Shown here: positions 52,213 to 62,344 of the stretch, in pieces
How positions within the stretch are numbered: the first letter of the stretch is position 1
Layout of the letters: each line of letters opens with the position of its first letter
Assembly (NCBI RefSeq): GCF_000160535.1
Contig: NZ_GG704780.1
Coordinates: 55,631 to 119,630 of the forward strand
Direction of reading: 5' to 3'
Source of the DNA: Hallella bergensis DSM 17361
GTDB lineage: Bacteria; Bacteroidota; Bacteroidia; Bacteroidales; Bacteroidaceae
Length of the DNA stretch: 64,000 nt
The notes under the pieces: generated by a model
What the model saw: the letters and a program-made list of their open reading frames with translations, nothing else
Told to the model about the DNA's origin: nothing
Databases searched by the model: none
Translations under genes and position numbers: made by a program

Positions 52213-54765
52213 TTAAGCTGGTTGCTGGGTTCCGGTTTTAAAGCTTAGCTCGTCTTTTCCCGGAACCTTTCCAATCGAGATGGTGTCTCCCGGTTTAACC
52301 TTTCCGGAGAGGATGCGCTCGCAAATGCCGTCCTCAATATAGGTTTGGATGGCTCGTTTCAACGGGCGGGCACCAAACTGAATATCGTAGCCCTTGGTGG
52401 CCACAAACTCTTTGGCCTTGTCTGTGAGCTGAACCGTGTAGCCCAAATCGCCGATGCGCTTGTAGAGTCCGCGGAGTTCGATGTCGATGATCTTCTTGAT
52501 GGCATCCAGTCCGAGCTGGTCGAAGGTGATGATCTCGTCCAAGCGGTTGAGGAACTCGGGCGAGAACTGCTTGCTCAGACTCTTTTGGATAATCGAGCGT
52601 GCATATTCCTTGTCCTTTTCGTCCATGTTGGTGGCATTGGATATGCCGCCGGCATTGAATCCCACGCCTCGGCTGAACTCCTTGAGTTGGCGTGTTCCGG
52701 CATTCGAAGTCATAACGATAACGGTGTTGCGGAAGTCCACGGTGCGGCCATTGCCGTCGGTCAGCCTACCTTCGTCGAGCGCCTGGAGCAACAGGTTGAA
52801 AATGTTGCCGTGTGCCTTCTCAATCTCATCGAGCAGCACGATGGAGTAGGGGTGTCGGCGCACCTGCTCGGTGAGCTGTCCGCCCTCCTCGTAGCCCACG
52901 TATCCCGGAGGGGCTCCAATGAGTCGCGAGGCGTTGAAGCCTTCGGTGTATTCGCTCATGTCGATGCGTATCAAGGCATCTTCTGATCCGAACATGACTT
53001 CTGCAAGTTTTTTGGTGAGGTATGTTTTTCCCACACCGGTCGGGCCAAGCAACATGAATGCACCGATGGGGCGGTTGGGCGCTTTCAGTCCGATGCGGTT
53101 GCGCTGGATGGCCTTGACCATCTTGTCGATGGCCTGGTCTTGTCCGATCACGCTCTCCTTGAGTGTGCTTCCCATGTTTCTAAGTCGCTCTCCCTCGGCC
53201 TCGGCCATGCGCTGTACGGGCACACCCGTCATCATGGAGACCACATCGGCCACTTCTTTGTCGGTCACGGTCTGTCTCGACTCGGCATCGCCCTGCTGCC
53301 ATCGGCGCTGCATGTCGTCAAGTTCCTGCTCCAGCTTGGTTTGCTTGTCGCGGAACCCTGCAGCCAGTTCAAAGTTCTGGTTGCTCACGGCCTGCTGTTT
53401 TTTCACCTTCACTTCCTCGATTTGCTTCTCCATGTCGGTGATTTCCTGTGGCACTTCTGCGTGTTGCAGGTGCACGCGAGACCCCACCTCGTCGAGCGCA
53501 TCGATGGCTTTGTCGGGGAAGAACCGGTCGGTGATATATCGTTCGGTGAGCTTGACGCAGGCCTTGAGGGCCTCGTCGGTATAGTCTACGTGGTGATGTT
53601 CTTCGTATCGCTCCTTGATATTCTGCAGAATACGAAGGGTTTGCTCGCTTGTCGTGGGCTCTACCAGCACCTTTTGGAAGCGCCGTTCCAGTGCGCCGTC
53701 TTTCTCGATGGAGTTGCGAAACTCATCCAGGGTGGTGGCTCCGATGCACTGGATGGTGCCGCGGGCCAAGGCCGGCTTCATGATGTTGGCTGCATCCATG
53801 CTGCCCGGAGTGGAGCCTGCGCCGATCAGTGTGTGTATCTCGTCGATAAAGACAATGATGTCGGGGTTTTGCTCTAACTCTTTCAGCAGCGCCCGAATGC
53901 GCTCCTCAAACTGGCCTCTGTACTTGGTTCCTGCCACAATGGCGGTCATGTCGAGGCTCACCACGCGGCGATTGAAGAGCACGGGGGATGTGAGGCGTTT
54001 CGAGATGAGCTGTGCCAGTCCCTCCACGATGGCACTTTTGCCGACTCCGGGTTCACCTATTAATATAGGGTTGTTCTTCTTGCGTCGGCATAGAATTTCG
54101 GTTACGCGCTGGATTTCCTTTTCGCGACCCACGACCGGATCGAGTTTTCCTTCGGTCGCCGCACGTGTGAGGTCGGTCGAGAAGTTGTCGAGGAAGGGGG
54201 TGTCGCTCTTGCCTTGTGGCTGTGCGGAGGTGCGGGCGAGTCGCACGTTCCCACCTTTGCCGCTGAACGGCGTGTGTTCTTCAAGCTCTTCCTCGTCCTC
54301 ATCGGGCAGTCCCAGACCGTCGGTCATGGGCTTTTTCTGTAAATGCTGAATGGCTTTCGCGTAGTCCAAGTTGTTGTCCTCCAACACCTCCTTGGCGCCG
54401 TTGCTCACTTGGTCGTGGAGGATGGCGAGCAACAAGTGCTGTACATCTACGATTTGGGTGTGCTGAATGCGCGCCTCGAGAACGGCCAACTTCAAGATAT
54501 TGTTGGCTTTGTCGTTGAGGACGACTTCGCTTGGATGTATCGGTGTGGCACCCTGGTCGGTGCGCACGCGCTCTTCCAATGCGTATTTAATATGTGAAAT
54601 ATCGAGTTCCAAACGGTTGAGGAGGTCTGTCACCGGGCCGCCTTTCTCCCTGAGGATACCGAGCAGGAGATGCTCCGGCCCAACAAAACTGCTGGCCAGA
54701 CGAGTTGCCTCCTCTCTGCTGAAAGCAAGTATTTCTGATACTTTGGGTGAAAATTGACTGGTCAT
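52213..54765 (-). CDS. clpC: Clp protease ATPase subunit ClpC
   Basis: An 850-residue AAA+ unfoldase of the ClpC type, which feeds substrates to ClpP. The N domain has two Clp-N repeats ([27 protein letters not shown] and [19 protein letters not shown]). Walker A motifs are GEPGVGKSA and [16 protein letters not shown]; a UVR-like middle domain ([25 protein letters not shown]) separates the ATPase domains and identifies ClpC rather than ClpB. Its expected partner clpP is not in this window. Confidence 0.95.
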   Translation of the reverse strand: MTSQFSPKVSEILAFSREEATRLASSFVGPEHLLLGILREKGGPVTDLLNRLELDISHIKYALEERVRTDQGATPIHPSEVVLNDKANNILKLAVLEARIQHTQIVDVQHLLLAILHDQVSNGAKEVLEDNNLDYAKAIQHLQKKPMTDGLGLPDEDEEELEEHTPFSGKGGNVRLARTSAQPQGKSDTPFLDNFSTDLTRAATEGKLDPVVGREKEIQRVTEILCRRKKNNPILIGEPGVGKSAIVEGLAQLISKRLTSPVLFNRRVVSLDMTAIVAGTKYRGQFEERIRALLKELEQNPDIIVFIDEIHTLIGAGSTPGSMDAANIMKPALARGTIQCIGATTLDEFRNSIEKDGALERRFQKVLVEPTTSEQTLRILQNIKERYEEHHHVDYTDEALKACVKLTERYITDRFFPDKAIDALDEVGSRVHLQHAEVPQEITDMEKQIEEVKVKKQQAVSNQNFELAAGFRDKQTKLEQELDDMQRRWQQGDAESRQTVTDKEVADVVSMMTGVPVQRMAEAEGERLRNMGSTLKESVIGQDQAIDKMVKAIQRNRIGLKAPNRPIGAFMLLGPTGVGKTYLTKKLAEVMFGSEDALIRIDMSEYTEGFNASRLIGAPPGYVGYEEGGQLTEQVRRHPYSIVLLDEIEKAHGNIFNLLLQALDEGRLTDGNGRTVDFRNTVIVMTSNAGTRQLKEFSRGVGFNAGGISNATNMDEKDKEYARSIIQKSLSKQFSPEFLNRLDEIITFDQLGLDAIKKIIDIELRGLYKRIGDLGYTVQLTDKAKEFVATKGYDIQFGARPLKRAIQTYIEDGICERILSGKVKPGDTISIGKVPGKDELSFKTGTQQPA

Positions 54766-54878
54766 GTTTTATCCTTTCTGGGTTTTATCCTATTGAATGT
54801 GCTATATAACCAGCAACTACCGTGCCAAACATCGGCGTGTGTGGTCATAACGGCCCATGTCCTTGGGCGTGGGTGGGG

Positions 54879-57842
54879 TTACAGTCCGCAGATATTCTTG
54901 TAGGGACAACTGATGCATCGCGTGCCGTCCTCGGTGGGTAGAAAGCTCTGATCGGGATCGAAAATGCTGCCCATGAGGTTTTGCAGGGCCTGAATGAACT
55001 CGTCGTAGCGGGTGTCGATGTCATGGATCATTTCGCGTTTGCCCCTCCCCACGCTGAACGAAAGGGTGGGATTGTAGTTGTCGGAAGCCGTTTGCCGGAT
55101 AAAGAACAGGGCCGGCGACACGGGCAGTTGTTCCGGGTTGACCGACTTTCGAGCCTCTTTTCCGTGGCGGATGATGCCGGCATAGAGAAAGGCCTGCAGG
55201 TAATAGGCCGTGTGCTTGGTGTCGATATACTGGGGCTCGAAGATGTCTTCGACCGTCGAGGGCAAGGAGGACAAGGGTCGGCCGGTCTTGTAGTCCACCA
55301 CCCGAATCACCGGTTGTCCGTCCATCTGTATTCTGTCCAAACGGTCGATCTGTCCACCCACACGGAGCGTGCGCTGTTTACCCTGTACCTCAAATGTCAG
55401 GTTGTCATAAAAACTTCCCTCTAATGTCAGGATGTCAAAGGGTGTAAGCTGTTTGTCCAAGGTCAGGAGGCGTTCCAAATACAGCCTTACCACCTTCTTG
55501 TTGAGTCGCTGCAAGCCGTTGTATTGGGGTGAGAACCTACTGTCGTTTACCTTGAATAGGATTTCCCGAAAGGCTTGGTCTATGTGCCTGTCGAGTATGG
55601 ATTTGTCTTTCAGAAAGGTGTCGATGCCCCCCGAGGTGACGGGCTTGGTGTAGTGGGCGGACAGGTCAAGATAAGTCAATTCGGCCGATCGGTGAAAGAT
55701 ATTGCCAAAGGTCACGTTGTCTATTTCATCTTCGTCGTCGTTGGATTCCTCCCGCAGATGGCACACGGTGTTGTAATAAAACTGAAGCTGACAGCGCAGA
55801 TAGCGATTGATTGCTGATGGTGAAAGACGGTCGATCGAGTCGAGTTGCTGCCTGATGATGGCATTCTTCTCGATGGGGCGACGCCGGATTAGGGTGACAC
55901 TCTGCCCCGACTGCAAGGTCTTGAAGCTGATATGCTGCCTGTCTGCGTTCTCCACCATGAACTGTAACATAAAGCGACTCATCTCTCCTCGCTGTCCCTC
56001 ATCGGTGGAATTGTTGTAGGTGAGGGTAATGTCTTCGGCGCGTTGCAACAGCGAATAGAAGTAATAGGCATAGATGGCCACCTTGTTTTCCACGGTGGTG
56101 AGTTCGTATCCTGCGCGGAGGGAATGGGGAATAAACGATGCGTCGTTCACGCTCTTGGGCAGATTGCCCTCGTTGCACGACAGCAGCAGCACATGGTCGA
56201 AGTCCAAGTTGCGCGTCTCGAGCACGCCCATCACCTGGATTCCCAGCAGCGGCTCGCCATGAAAGGGAATTGTGGTGCTTTGTATCACTTGGGTCAGGAG
56301 CCGTTGCAAGATGGCGACCGATACGATCTGCCTTCCGCTCTCCTCATCAATATTCCCATAAGACAGCCCTGCATTCTCCGTGGTTGCAATCATGATGTCG
56401 TCCAAACGGTTGATGAGCGTGTACATTCTAAATACCGACTCGTGCATCAAAGGGTTTTTCTCCTCCCTCGAGCCCACGCCAATGCGCTTCAGAATGCCCG
56501 CGATCCACGACAGCACAGGCAGCTTGCCGTTATCTTCTTTCACATCGGCAAACAGGTCGGCCATGGCCTCGTCGTACTCTCCGGTCAGCAGTGTGCGGGT
56601 GGGAAAGTAGTGCTTGTGGGTGTTCAGTTCGTTCAAAAGCAAGGCGCAGTCATCCGAAATATATTTTGCATAGGGGTGTCTCAACACTTGGTTGATGTAT
56701 TTCAGCCTGTATTTGTCGGTGTTTTCCACCCTCCCCCGCAGTTGTAAGTTCAGCAGCACGTTAACCAGGGTGCTGACCGGTGATGATGCTAAGGGATAGC
56801 CGGTGGTGATGTTTACATTGTCCACCTCCTCGGGCAGGCAGTGAATCACGGTCTCCAACAGGCTTTCGTTGCCCAGCACGATAGCCGTGCGACTGCCGTC
56901 TTTGATGCGGTCACCCTGCTTCAGCCATTCGCTAACGTATCTCGCTTGGATGTTTTCCGTGGGTGCAGAGATATAGGTCACGTCTTTCGGGGCTGACATA
57001 TTGTCGTAAACCGCATCGTGTGACAGGTCTCCGGAGATGCGGGTTGGCGACAGTTCGTTGGGGAATTTATCAAGATAGCCTGATATATACTTGCCGGCTT
57101 CGCTGTTGTTGTGGATATAATATTTGTCGTAATCCCAATAGAATTCGGCGCGCCCCTCAGCCTTGAGGCGGCGGAACAACTGCTGCTCGACCTTTTGCAA
57201 CAGGTTGAAACCGATGAAAATATAATGTTTGTAGCGGAACTCTATATGCTTGGTTTCAGCCACTTGCCGGTATAACATCCCCTCGTAGGCCATTTTCTCG
57301 GTTTGGAGTTCCTGCCTGAAGCAGTGGTAAATCTCGGCCAGATGTCTCCAAGTGTCGTTGAAACGGCGCTGCATCTCGGTATTGTCGAACATCTTGCCAA
57401 AGAAGTTTTCCAAGCTTTCGCGTTGCGCTTCACTCAGGAAGGAGAAGTCTTTCATCTCCTGCCAAGCCTCTAAATTGATGAACAGTTTGTCGGCATCGGC
57501 CATATTTTTGTCTAAATCGTCGAAGTCGGCCAGCAGCAATTGCCCCCACGAATAGAAGTGATCAAGCGGCTCGTCGCTTCCGGTAACGTGGCAGAAGGTG
57601 TTGTAGAGCTTGAAGACAAGGAGTATTTGGTCGGGCACGCTCCATTCGGAGTGCTGGCGAAAGAGGTCGCTGATGGTGATGTAGGCAGGGCTCCACAGCG
57701 GTCGTCCGGCCTCTTCGTAGAGCGCTTGGTTGAGGAACAGCGAGGCGCGTTTGTTCGGAAACACGATCGCCACGTCGCTCAACCCCTCGGGATGTTTAGC
57801 CAAAATATCCTTGGCCACATGTTGCAGAAATGATTTCGTCAT
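54879..57842 (-). CDS. AddB-type PD-(D/E)XK nuclease subunit
   Basis: A 987-residue protein of the AddB/RexB type, partner of the helicase-nuclease encoded just upstream (33-bp gap). The N-terminal inactive helicase-like part has VAIVFPNKRASLFLNQALYEE. The C-terminal PD-(D/E)XK nuclease has VIRVVDYKTGRPLSSLP, and cysteines (CISCPYKNICGL) at the end together with an upstream Cys in RCQLQFYYN form the 4Fe-4S site of this family. The complex processes double-strand breaks for RecA loading, as RecBCD does. Confidence 0.9.
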   Translation of the reverse strand: MTKSFLQHVAKDILAKHPEGLSDVAIVFPNKRASLFLNQALYEEAGRPLWSPAYITISDLFRQHSEWSVPDQILLVFKLYNTFCHVTGSDEPLDHFYSWGQLLLADFDDLDKNMADADKLFINLEAWQEMKDFSFLSEAQRESLENFFGKMFDNTEMQRRFNDTWRHLAEIYHCFRQELQTEKMAYEGMLYRQVAETKHIEFRYKHYIFIGFNLLQKVEQQLFRRLKAEGRAEFYWDYDKYYIHNNSEAGKYISGYLDKFPNELSPTRISGDLSHDAVYDNMSAPKDVTYISAPTENIQARYVSEWLKQGDRIKDGSRTAIVLGNESLLETVIHCLPEEVDNVNITTGYPLASSPVSTLVNVLLNLQLRGRVENTDKYRLKYINQVLRHPYAKYISDDCALLLNELNTHKHYFPTRTLLTGEYDEAMADLFADVKEDNGKLPVLSWIAGILKRIGVGSREEKNPLMHESVFRMYTLINRLDDIMIATTENAGLSYGNIDEESGRQIVSVAILQRLLTQVIQSTTIPFHGEPLLGIQVMGVLETRNLDFDHVLLLSCNEGNLPKSVNDASFIPHSLRAGYELTTVENKVAIYAYYFYSLLQRAEDITLTYNNSTDEGQRGEMSRFMLQFMVENADRQHISFKTLQSGQSVTLIRRRPIEKNAIIRQQLDSIDRLSPSAINRYLRCQLQFYYNTVCHLREESNDDEDEIDNVTFGNIFHRSAELTYLDLSAHYTKPVTSGGIDTFLKDKSILDRHIDQAFREILFKVNDSRFSPQYNGLQRLNKKVVRLYLERLLTLDKQLTPFDILTLEGSFYDNLTFEVQGKQRTLRVGGQIDRLDRIQMDGQPVIRVVDYKTGRPLSSLPSTVEDIFEPQYIDTKHTAYYLQAFLYAGIIRHGKEARKSVNPEQLPVSPALFFIRQTASDNYNPTLSFSVGRGKREMIHDIDTRYDEFIQALQNLMGSIFDPDQSFLPTEDGTRCISCPYKNICGL

Positions 57843-57875
57843 TCTTTTTTCCTTTATTTTACAGACCTCATTGTT

Positions 57876-60800
57876 CTATTTTACACTGACAACACGGTTG
57901 GTGCGTATATACCACAGATAACCAGACACGCTGGCATAGCCCATTCCACGCAGCAAATCCATGTAGTTTCTCACTTGGACATGATGTTCTTCGTGCTCCC
58001 TACCGGTCTTGAAGTCGATGACAACCATCTCCTTTCCGTTCCAAATGACACGGTCGGGGCGATTTTCCCTCACCCGGTCCAAATGAGAATCATAGGAGAG
58101 AATGGTGCATTCGTTAAAGACCTGTCCTGTCGGGGCAAACCAGTCGGCCACCTGTTGGGTTTGCATTCGCTCGGTAATCATGCGGCGCAGCTCCTCGCGG
58201 TTCATGGGTTTGTCATACAACACCCCGTCAAATTCCAGCTGGTCTATGGCCCTGTCGATGTCGTCGACGTTCCGGATCGATGCGAGAAGCGTGTGCAGAA
58301 TGTTGCCGGTCTGTATGTAGCTCTGCCGTTTCTCCAGCCTTTCCATCTCTTCATCGGGGGTGACAAAGTCGGCACTGTCGTTGCTTTGACGGAAACAGGC
58401 CTTGGCTTCATAGTTCCTGATGGCCGTCCTGATGCCTTCTTCCGTTTGCTCAAACACGTTTCGCGTTTGCTCCTTGTGCGTCTCTTCGTCCACACACAGA
58501 CGCCCAATCCGAAAGGTGGTGATGTCGTCTTCGTCGTCTTCCACCGTGTGTTTGGGCATCATGAGGGCCGGCTCCACCTCCGGATCCTGCGTTTTGTCTT
58601 CGGCTTTGCCGTCGGATTCGGCTTGACAATGGTCTATAACCTGCCTAATCAGCAGTGAAGGGAATTGGGGTGCTTGATTCCTTCCGATGACAAAGAGATT
58701 GCTGCCCGCACGCGTGAAGGCCACATAGAGCATGTTGAGATTGTCCACATAGTTTTTCAGATGCTCGCTCTGGTAGTCGATGTTGTAGATCGAGCGTTGC
58801 AATCGCTTGGCATACAGATTGACCGGCACCACGGGAAGCTGGCTGAAGGGTTCGCTTGGCGGCATCATCCAAAGCACCTCGCCCTGCATCTCCAAATCCC
58901 AGTCGCAATAGGGGATGATGACATTGTCAAACTCCAGACCTTTGCTTTTGTGTACAGTCAGCAGCCTGATGCCATTCACCTCATCGCTGTGTATGGCCTT
59001 CCCGGAGATGCTGTTCTCCCATTCTTCGATAAATTCCTCCACACTGGCCACGTGGTTTCGCATGAAGAGGGAGAGGTGGTCGAAGAATGCACAGACGTAG
59101 GCACTCTGTCCATCGAGCCTGTCGAGCCTGAAGATGCGGTAGAGTTGCTCTGCCATGTCGATGAGTGGGGTAGAGAGCAACTCGTCCCAATGTTCGGTCA
59201 TCTCTTCAGGTAGAAGGGTCAATAGGTTGTCGTTTCCCACAAACAACTGGCTGTCATCAGTCTCCTCGCCATCATGACCTATCTTGTGGTATGCCTTGAC
59301 CAGAGCGGCAGCAGCCAGTTTGTCGTCGGGATGCGTGAGCAGATGCATGGCCCTTACAAGCGTACACACCGCCAGCGAGGCATCGAGTCGGAATGCCTCG
59401 TCAGACACCATCCTCACCATTTGAGCCTCGCCGTTCACCGTGATGGGATTTTGTTGGAAATAGTTGGCCAACAGTTGTATATGATTGTTCTTCCTGACCA
59501 AGATGGCAATCTTCTTGGGCGGTATGCCAGCTTCAAGCAGATGTTCCAGAATCCGACTCACCTCTTCTATCACTTGCGCCTCGTAGTTATCCCTCGGCAG
59601 CAATTTGATGGTCACCGACCCGGCACGGCTCGCGTCTTCCGTCTGGTGCTTGGGTGATACCTTTTGCACCACGTCGTCGTAGGCCTGGCGAATGTCGAGG
59701 GCCTCGCGCAGCAATTGCGGCGGTGCGTCAAGCGCCTGCAGCGCAGCCAAAGCGTCATCGGAGGTCGTTTGGGCAGCAATCTTGAAGAAGGCATTGTTAA
59801 ACCGTATGATGTTTTGTTTCGACCGATAGTTGGTGTCGAGCGGTTTAATCAGTATGCGGTTATCGTTTTCGGGAGTCAGGTTTTGCAGCAGTCTCCAGTC
59901 TCCGTTTCGCCATCGGTAGATGCTCTGCTTCACATCTCCCACGATGAGCGACCCATTGTTGTGGGCCATGCAGTCATCCAGCAGCACCTTGAAGTTGTTC
60001 CACTGCACGGTGCTGGTGTCCTGAAACTCATCGATCATGATATACCGCAGCTGTGCGCCGGTCTTCTCATAGATAAACGGCGAGTCCTGTTTGTCTATCA
60101 GGTCGTTGAGCAGTTTCTGGGTGTTGCTCAGCAGATAGTTGTTGTTGGCAGTGTTGATGGTGCTCACTTCCTGTTCGATGCGCCCGAGCAGACGAAGTTC
60201 ATAGAGGTTGCGCAGTGTCAGATCCACCGAATTGATGACCGCGCACTGCTTCTTGCGCTCCTTTTCCGCGCGGTCGAGCAGAACCCCCACCTCGCTGACG
60301 ATGATTTGTCCCTCTGGGGTGTTCAAATCAGATTTTTTCACCATCGAGGTGTGATCCTCAATGGCCTTGAGCATGGTTTTCGAGGGAAACTTGTCGTCCA
60401 GGAAATCTCCCGATGCCAATTTGGCAAAATATCCGGGTGCATTCTGGCTTCCCCTGTTGAAATGGGCATCCTCCAATCCGTGTTTCCCGGCCAGGTCTTG
60501 GTACGCTTTGGCAAAGTCGGCCATCACTTGATAGGCCTCCGTTTTCATGGATCGGAGTTTTGCATTGTACGCCTTAAAGAATCCCGGATCGTTCATAATG
60601 CGCCTGAGTTCCTTCTGGTGATCCTTGTAGAATTCTTTGAAAATGTTTTTGCCAAACTCCTTGATCGGGCCAATGACATTCCAGTTTTTCTCGTCGTTTA
60701 CTTTTTCCTTGATAAAGTCCATGAGCCACGCGAGTAGTGGGTCGTTGTCCTGCTGAATGTTGTCGATGATATTGTCCACTGCCTGCGACTCCACTTCGAA

Positions 60801-61223
60801 GTCGTTGAGACCCACTTGCAGGTTGGCCGTCAGTCCGAGCTCGCGCGAGAGATTGTGCAGGATGCGCTGGAAAAAACTGTCGATGGTCTCCACCCGGAAC
60901 TCGTGGTAATGGTGCAGGATGAGGCCGAGCGCTTCCTTGACCCTCTCGCGGATGGCTCTGTCGGCCATGGCGGGAAAGGCTTTGTGCAGGGCGTCCATAT
61001 ACGATTCAGAGTCGGGCAGCGCATTGGCAATGCCATAGAGCTGACCCAAGATGCGCCGCTTCATCTCCTCGGTGGCCTTGTTGGTAAAGGTCACGGCAAG
61101 GATATACCTGTAGTTTTGCGGCTCCTGCACGAGCAACTTGATGTATTCCACGGCCAACGTGAAGGTCTTGCCACTGCCTGCGCTGGCTTTGTACACGGTA
61201 AGCGGTTTGTTGTTTGGTGTCAT
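57876..61223 (-). CDS. AddA-type UvrD helicase-nuclease
   Basis: An 1115-residue SF1 helicase with a C-terminal nuclease, the AddA-like subunit. Walker A is YKASAGSGKTFTLAVEYIKLL (residues about 9-29), motif II DEFQDTS, motif III GDVKQSIYRWRNGD, and the helicase C-terminal motif VHKSKGLEFDNVIIPYC. The nuclease motif is KEMVVIDFKTGREHEEH. It forms the recombination-repair helicase-nuclease with the next gene. A TATCTTTG box lies about 33 bp upstream. Confidence 0.93.
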   Translation of the reverse strand: MTPNNKPLTVYKASAGSGKTFTLAVEYIKLLVQEPQNYRYILAVTFTNKATEEMKRRILGQLYGIANALPDSESYMDALHKAFPAMADRAIRERVKEALGLILHHYHEFRVETIDSFFQRILHNLSRELGLTANLQVGLNDFEVESQAVDNIIDNIQQDNDPLLAWLMDFIKEKVNDEKNWNVIGPIKEFGKNIFKEFYKDHQKELRRIMNDPGFFKAYNAKLRSMKTEAYQVMADFAKAYQDLAGKHGLEDAHFNRGSQNAPGYFAKLASGDFLDDKFPSKTMLKAIEDHTSMVKKSDLNTPEGQIIVSEVGVLLDRAEKERKKQCAVINSVDLTLRNLYELRLLGRIEQEVSTINTANNNYLLSNTQKLLNDLIDKQDSPFIYEKTGAQLRYIMIDEFQDTSTVQWNNFKVLLDDCMAHNNGSLIVGDVKQSIYRWRNGDWRLLQNLTPENDNRILIKPLDTNYRSKQNIIRFNNAFFKIAAQTTSDDALAALQALDAPPQLLREALDIRQAYDDVVQKVSPKHQTEDASRAGSVTIKLLPRDNYEAQVIEEVSRILEHLLEAGIPPKKIAILVRKNNHIQLLANYFQQNPITVNGEAQMVRMVSDEAFRLDASLAVCTLVRAMHLLTHPDDKLAAAALVKAYHKIGHDGEETDDSQLFVGNDNLLTLLPEEMTEHWDELLSTPLIDMAEQLYRIFRLDRLDGQSAYVCAFFDHLSLFMRNHVASVEEFIEEWENSISGKAIHSDEVNGIRLLTVHKSKGLEFDNVIIPYCDWDLEMQGEVLWMMPPSEPFSQLPVVPVNLYAKRLQRSIYNIDYQSEHLKNYVDNLNMLYVAFTRAGSNLFVIGRNQAPQFPSLLIRQVIDHCQAESDGKAEDKTQDPEVEPALMMPKHTVEDDEDDITTFRIGRLCVDEETHKEQTRNVFEQTEEGIRTAIRNYEAKACFRQSNDSADFVTPDEEMERLEKRQSYIQTGNILHTLLASIRNVDDIDRAIDQLEFDGVLYDKPMNREELRRMITERMQTQQVADWFAPTGQVFNECTILSYDSHLDRVRENRPDRVIWNGKEMVVIDFKTGREHEEHHVQVRNYMDLLRGMGYASVSGYLWYIRTNRVVSVK

Positions 61224-61255
61224 GGGCTGTTGAGATTCATGGGGATAGGGTAGTA

Positions 61256-61263
61256 CAAAGATA
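61256..61263 (-). promoter_or_regulatory. Candidate addA promoter
   Basis: The minus strand reads TATCTTTG; a start near 61250 leaves a leader of about 27 nt. The -33 element is not clear. Confidence 0.5.
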
Positions 61264-61450
61264 GTGTTTTTTGACAGAAACCATCGCTATCATCGCGTGT
61301 TTTTTCAGAGCCGCGCCGAATCAATGGGCATGGGTGTCCACAACGGTCCGACCGCGATGGGGCGGTTGGAGGTTGAGCCGTGCGACAGGGAGACCTGTCT
61401 GCAAAACTTTACGGCATGAAGAAATATGGGATAAAAAGGAAAGGGGAAGA

Positions 61451-61520
61451 GCGGAATACGGGAATCGAACCCGCCTCCCAGGCTTGGGAAGCCCGTGCAC
61501 TACCGATGTGCTAATTCCGC
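61451..61520 (-). tRNA. tRNA-Gly (CCC)
   Basis: Minus-strand cloverleaf of 70 nt: acceptor GCGGAAT/ATTCCGC, D-arm GCAC-ATCGGTA-GTGC, anticodon stem CGGGC/GCCTG with loop TTCCCAA (anticodon CCC), T-arm with TTCGATT. The CCA end is not encoded. It is the second tRNA of a pair. Confidence 0.92.
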
Positions 61521-61595
61521 ATGCTTTGTCACGAGAAATTGGTGTCGCGTTTTACAAAGGCTTTCTGCATCTTTCGTTCCTGCTCGGAACAGAGA

Positions 61596-61667
<72 letters not shown>

Positions 61668-61679
61668 ATTTTGCGAGTG

Positions 61680-61711
61680 CAAAGATATTGTTTTTTTTTT
61701 GAACCTCCAAA
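61680..61711 (-). promoter_or_regulatory. Promoter of the tRNA pair
   Basis: On the minus strand, TTTG (61708-61711) and TATCTTTG (61680-61687) are separated by 20 bp. The start site near 61674 is 7 bp before the tRNA-Thr 5' end, so both tRNAs are probably processed from one transcript. Confidence 0.78.
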
Positions 61712-61794
61712 TAATTGTTGCAAAACATTCTTGCGTTGTTTCAACTTCTAAATGCATCTGTTGTCCCGTTGCCTCTTCAGGGGTCGACAATGTC

Positions 61795-62152
61795 AAATAG
61801 TATGACTATTTTCCGGTCATTATTTTTTGATCATCCAGCGAAAAATGCGCCATGTTTTTGTGGACAAAACGCGACGGAAAGTTCGAAAAATAATGAGGGC
61901 TTTGCGATTGGAGCCTTTTGGCGGTGCGATTAGGGCTTCGTGACCATGCGACTCGGGTCTTGTCGCCGTGCGACGAGGCTCTAACCGCACTGCGATTCGA
62001 TATGTAATCGCGGATGAAAAAATGCGACTACCAACGTGTGATTTGCTAAACGGCTGATTGTTAACCTACTACGAATGACGCGAATTTCACGAAATTTAGA
62101 ACGGAGGGGGATTGAGTTTCAAATAAACGAAATATGGAAGTACTTTTGTTAA
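61795..62152 (+). repeat. 22-bp phased array element, copy F
   Basis: Head AAAAATGCGCCATGTTT (61841-61857), a 49-nt gap, five 22-bp units at 61904-61925, 61926-61947, 61948-61969, 61970-61991 and 61992-62013, then a tail with ACGCGAATTTCACGAAATTT and CAAATAAACGAAATATGG. Units four and five are identical to those of copy A. The tail borders AATTCA-type repeats. The 61668-62344 gap contains only the tRNA promoter, this element and those repeats. Confidence 0.88.
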
Positions 62153-62330
62153 GACAATTCACAAATAATAATTTATAATTTACAATGTATAATGTACAAT
62201 TGGCTGGCGCGTCGATTCTTCACTCTTCGTTCTTCACTTTTTACCTTCCACCGTTTCTTTTGCATCAACTTGCTCAACGCGCAGCCAAATTATGAATTAT
62301 GAATTATGAATTTTGAATTATAGTTCCCTC
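62153..62330. repeat. Composite AATTCA/CGCGT/TTCTTC repeat module
   Basis: Degenerate AATTCAC/AATTTAC units (62156-62202), a GGCTGGCGCGTCGA junction, TTCTTCACTC-type units (62215-62240), then a CAACGCGCAGCC junction and AATTATGAATT repeats (62288-62325). It is bordered by element F on one side and the AspT-type transporter gene on the other. Confidence 0.85.
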
Positions 62331-62344
62331 TTCTCTCTTTCTTA

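Noticed and set aside
59664..60737. 357-codon plus-strand frame opposite the AddA-type gene
   Set aside because: It is a shadow of a well-recognised helicase gene, with no promoter or recognised domain.
61224..61450. Possible gene between the AddA-type gene and tRNA-Gly
   Set aside because: Frames here run into the tRNA genes and lack coding character; only the candidate addA promoter was supported.
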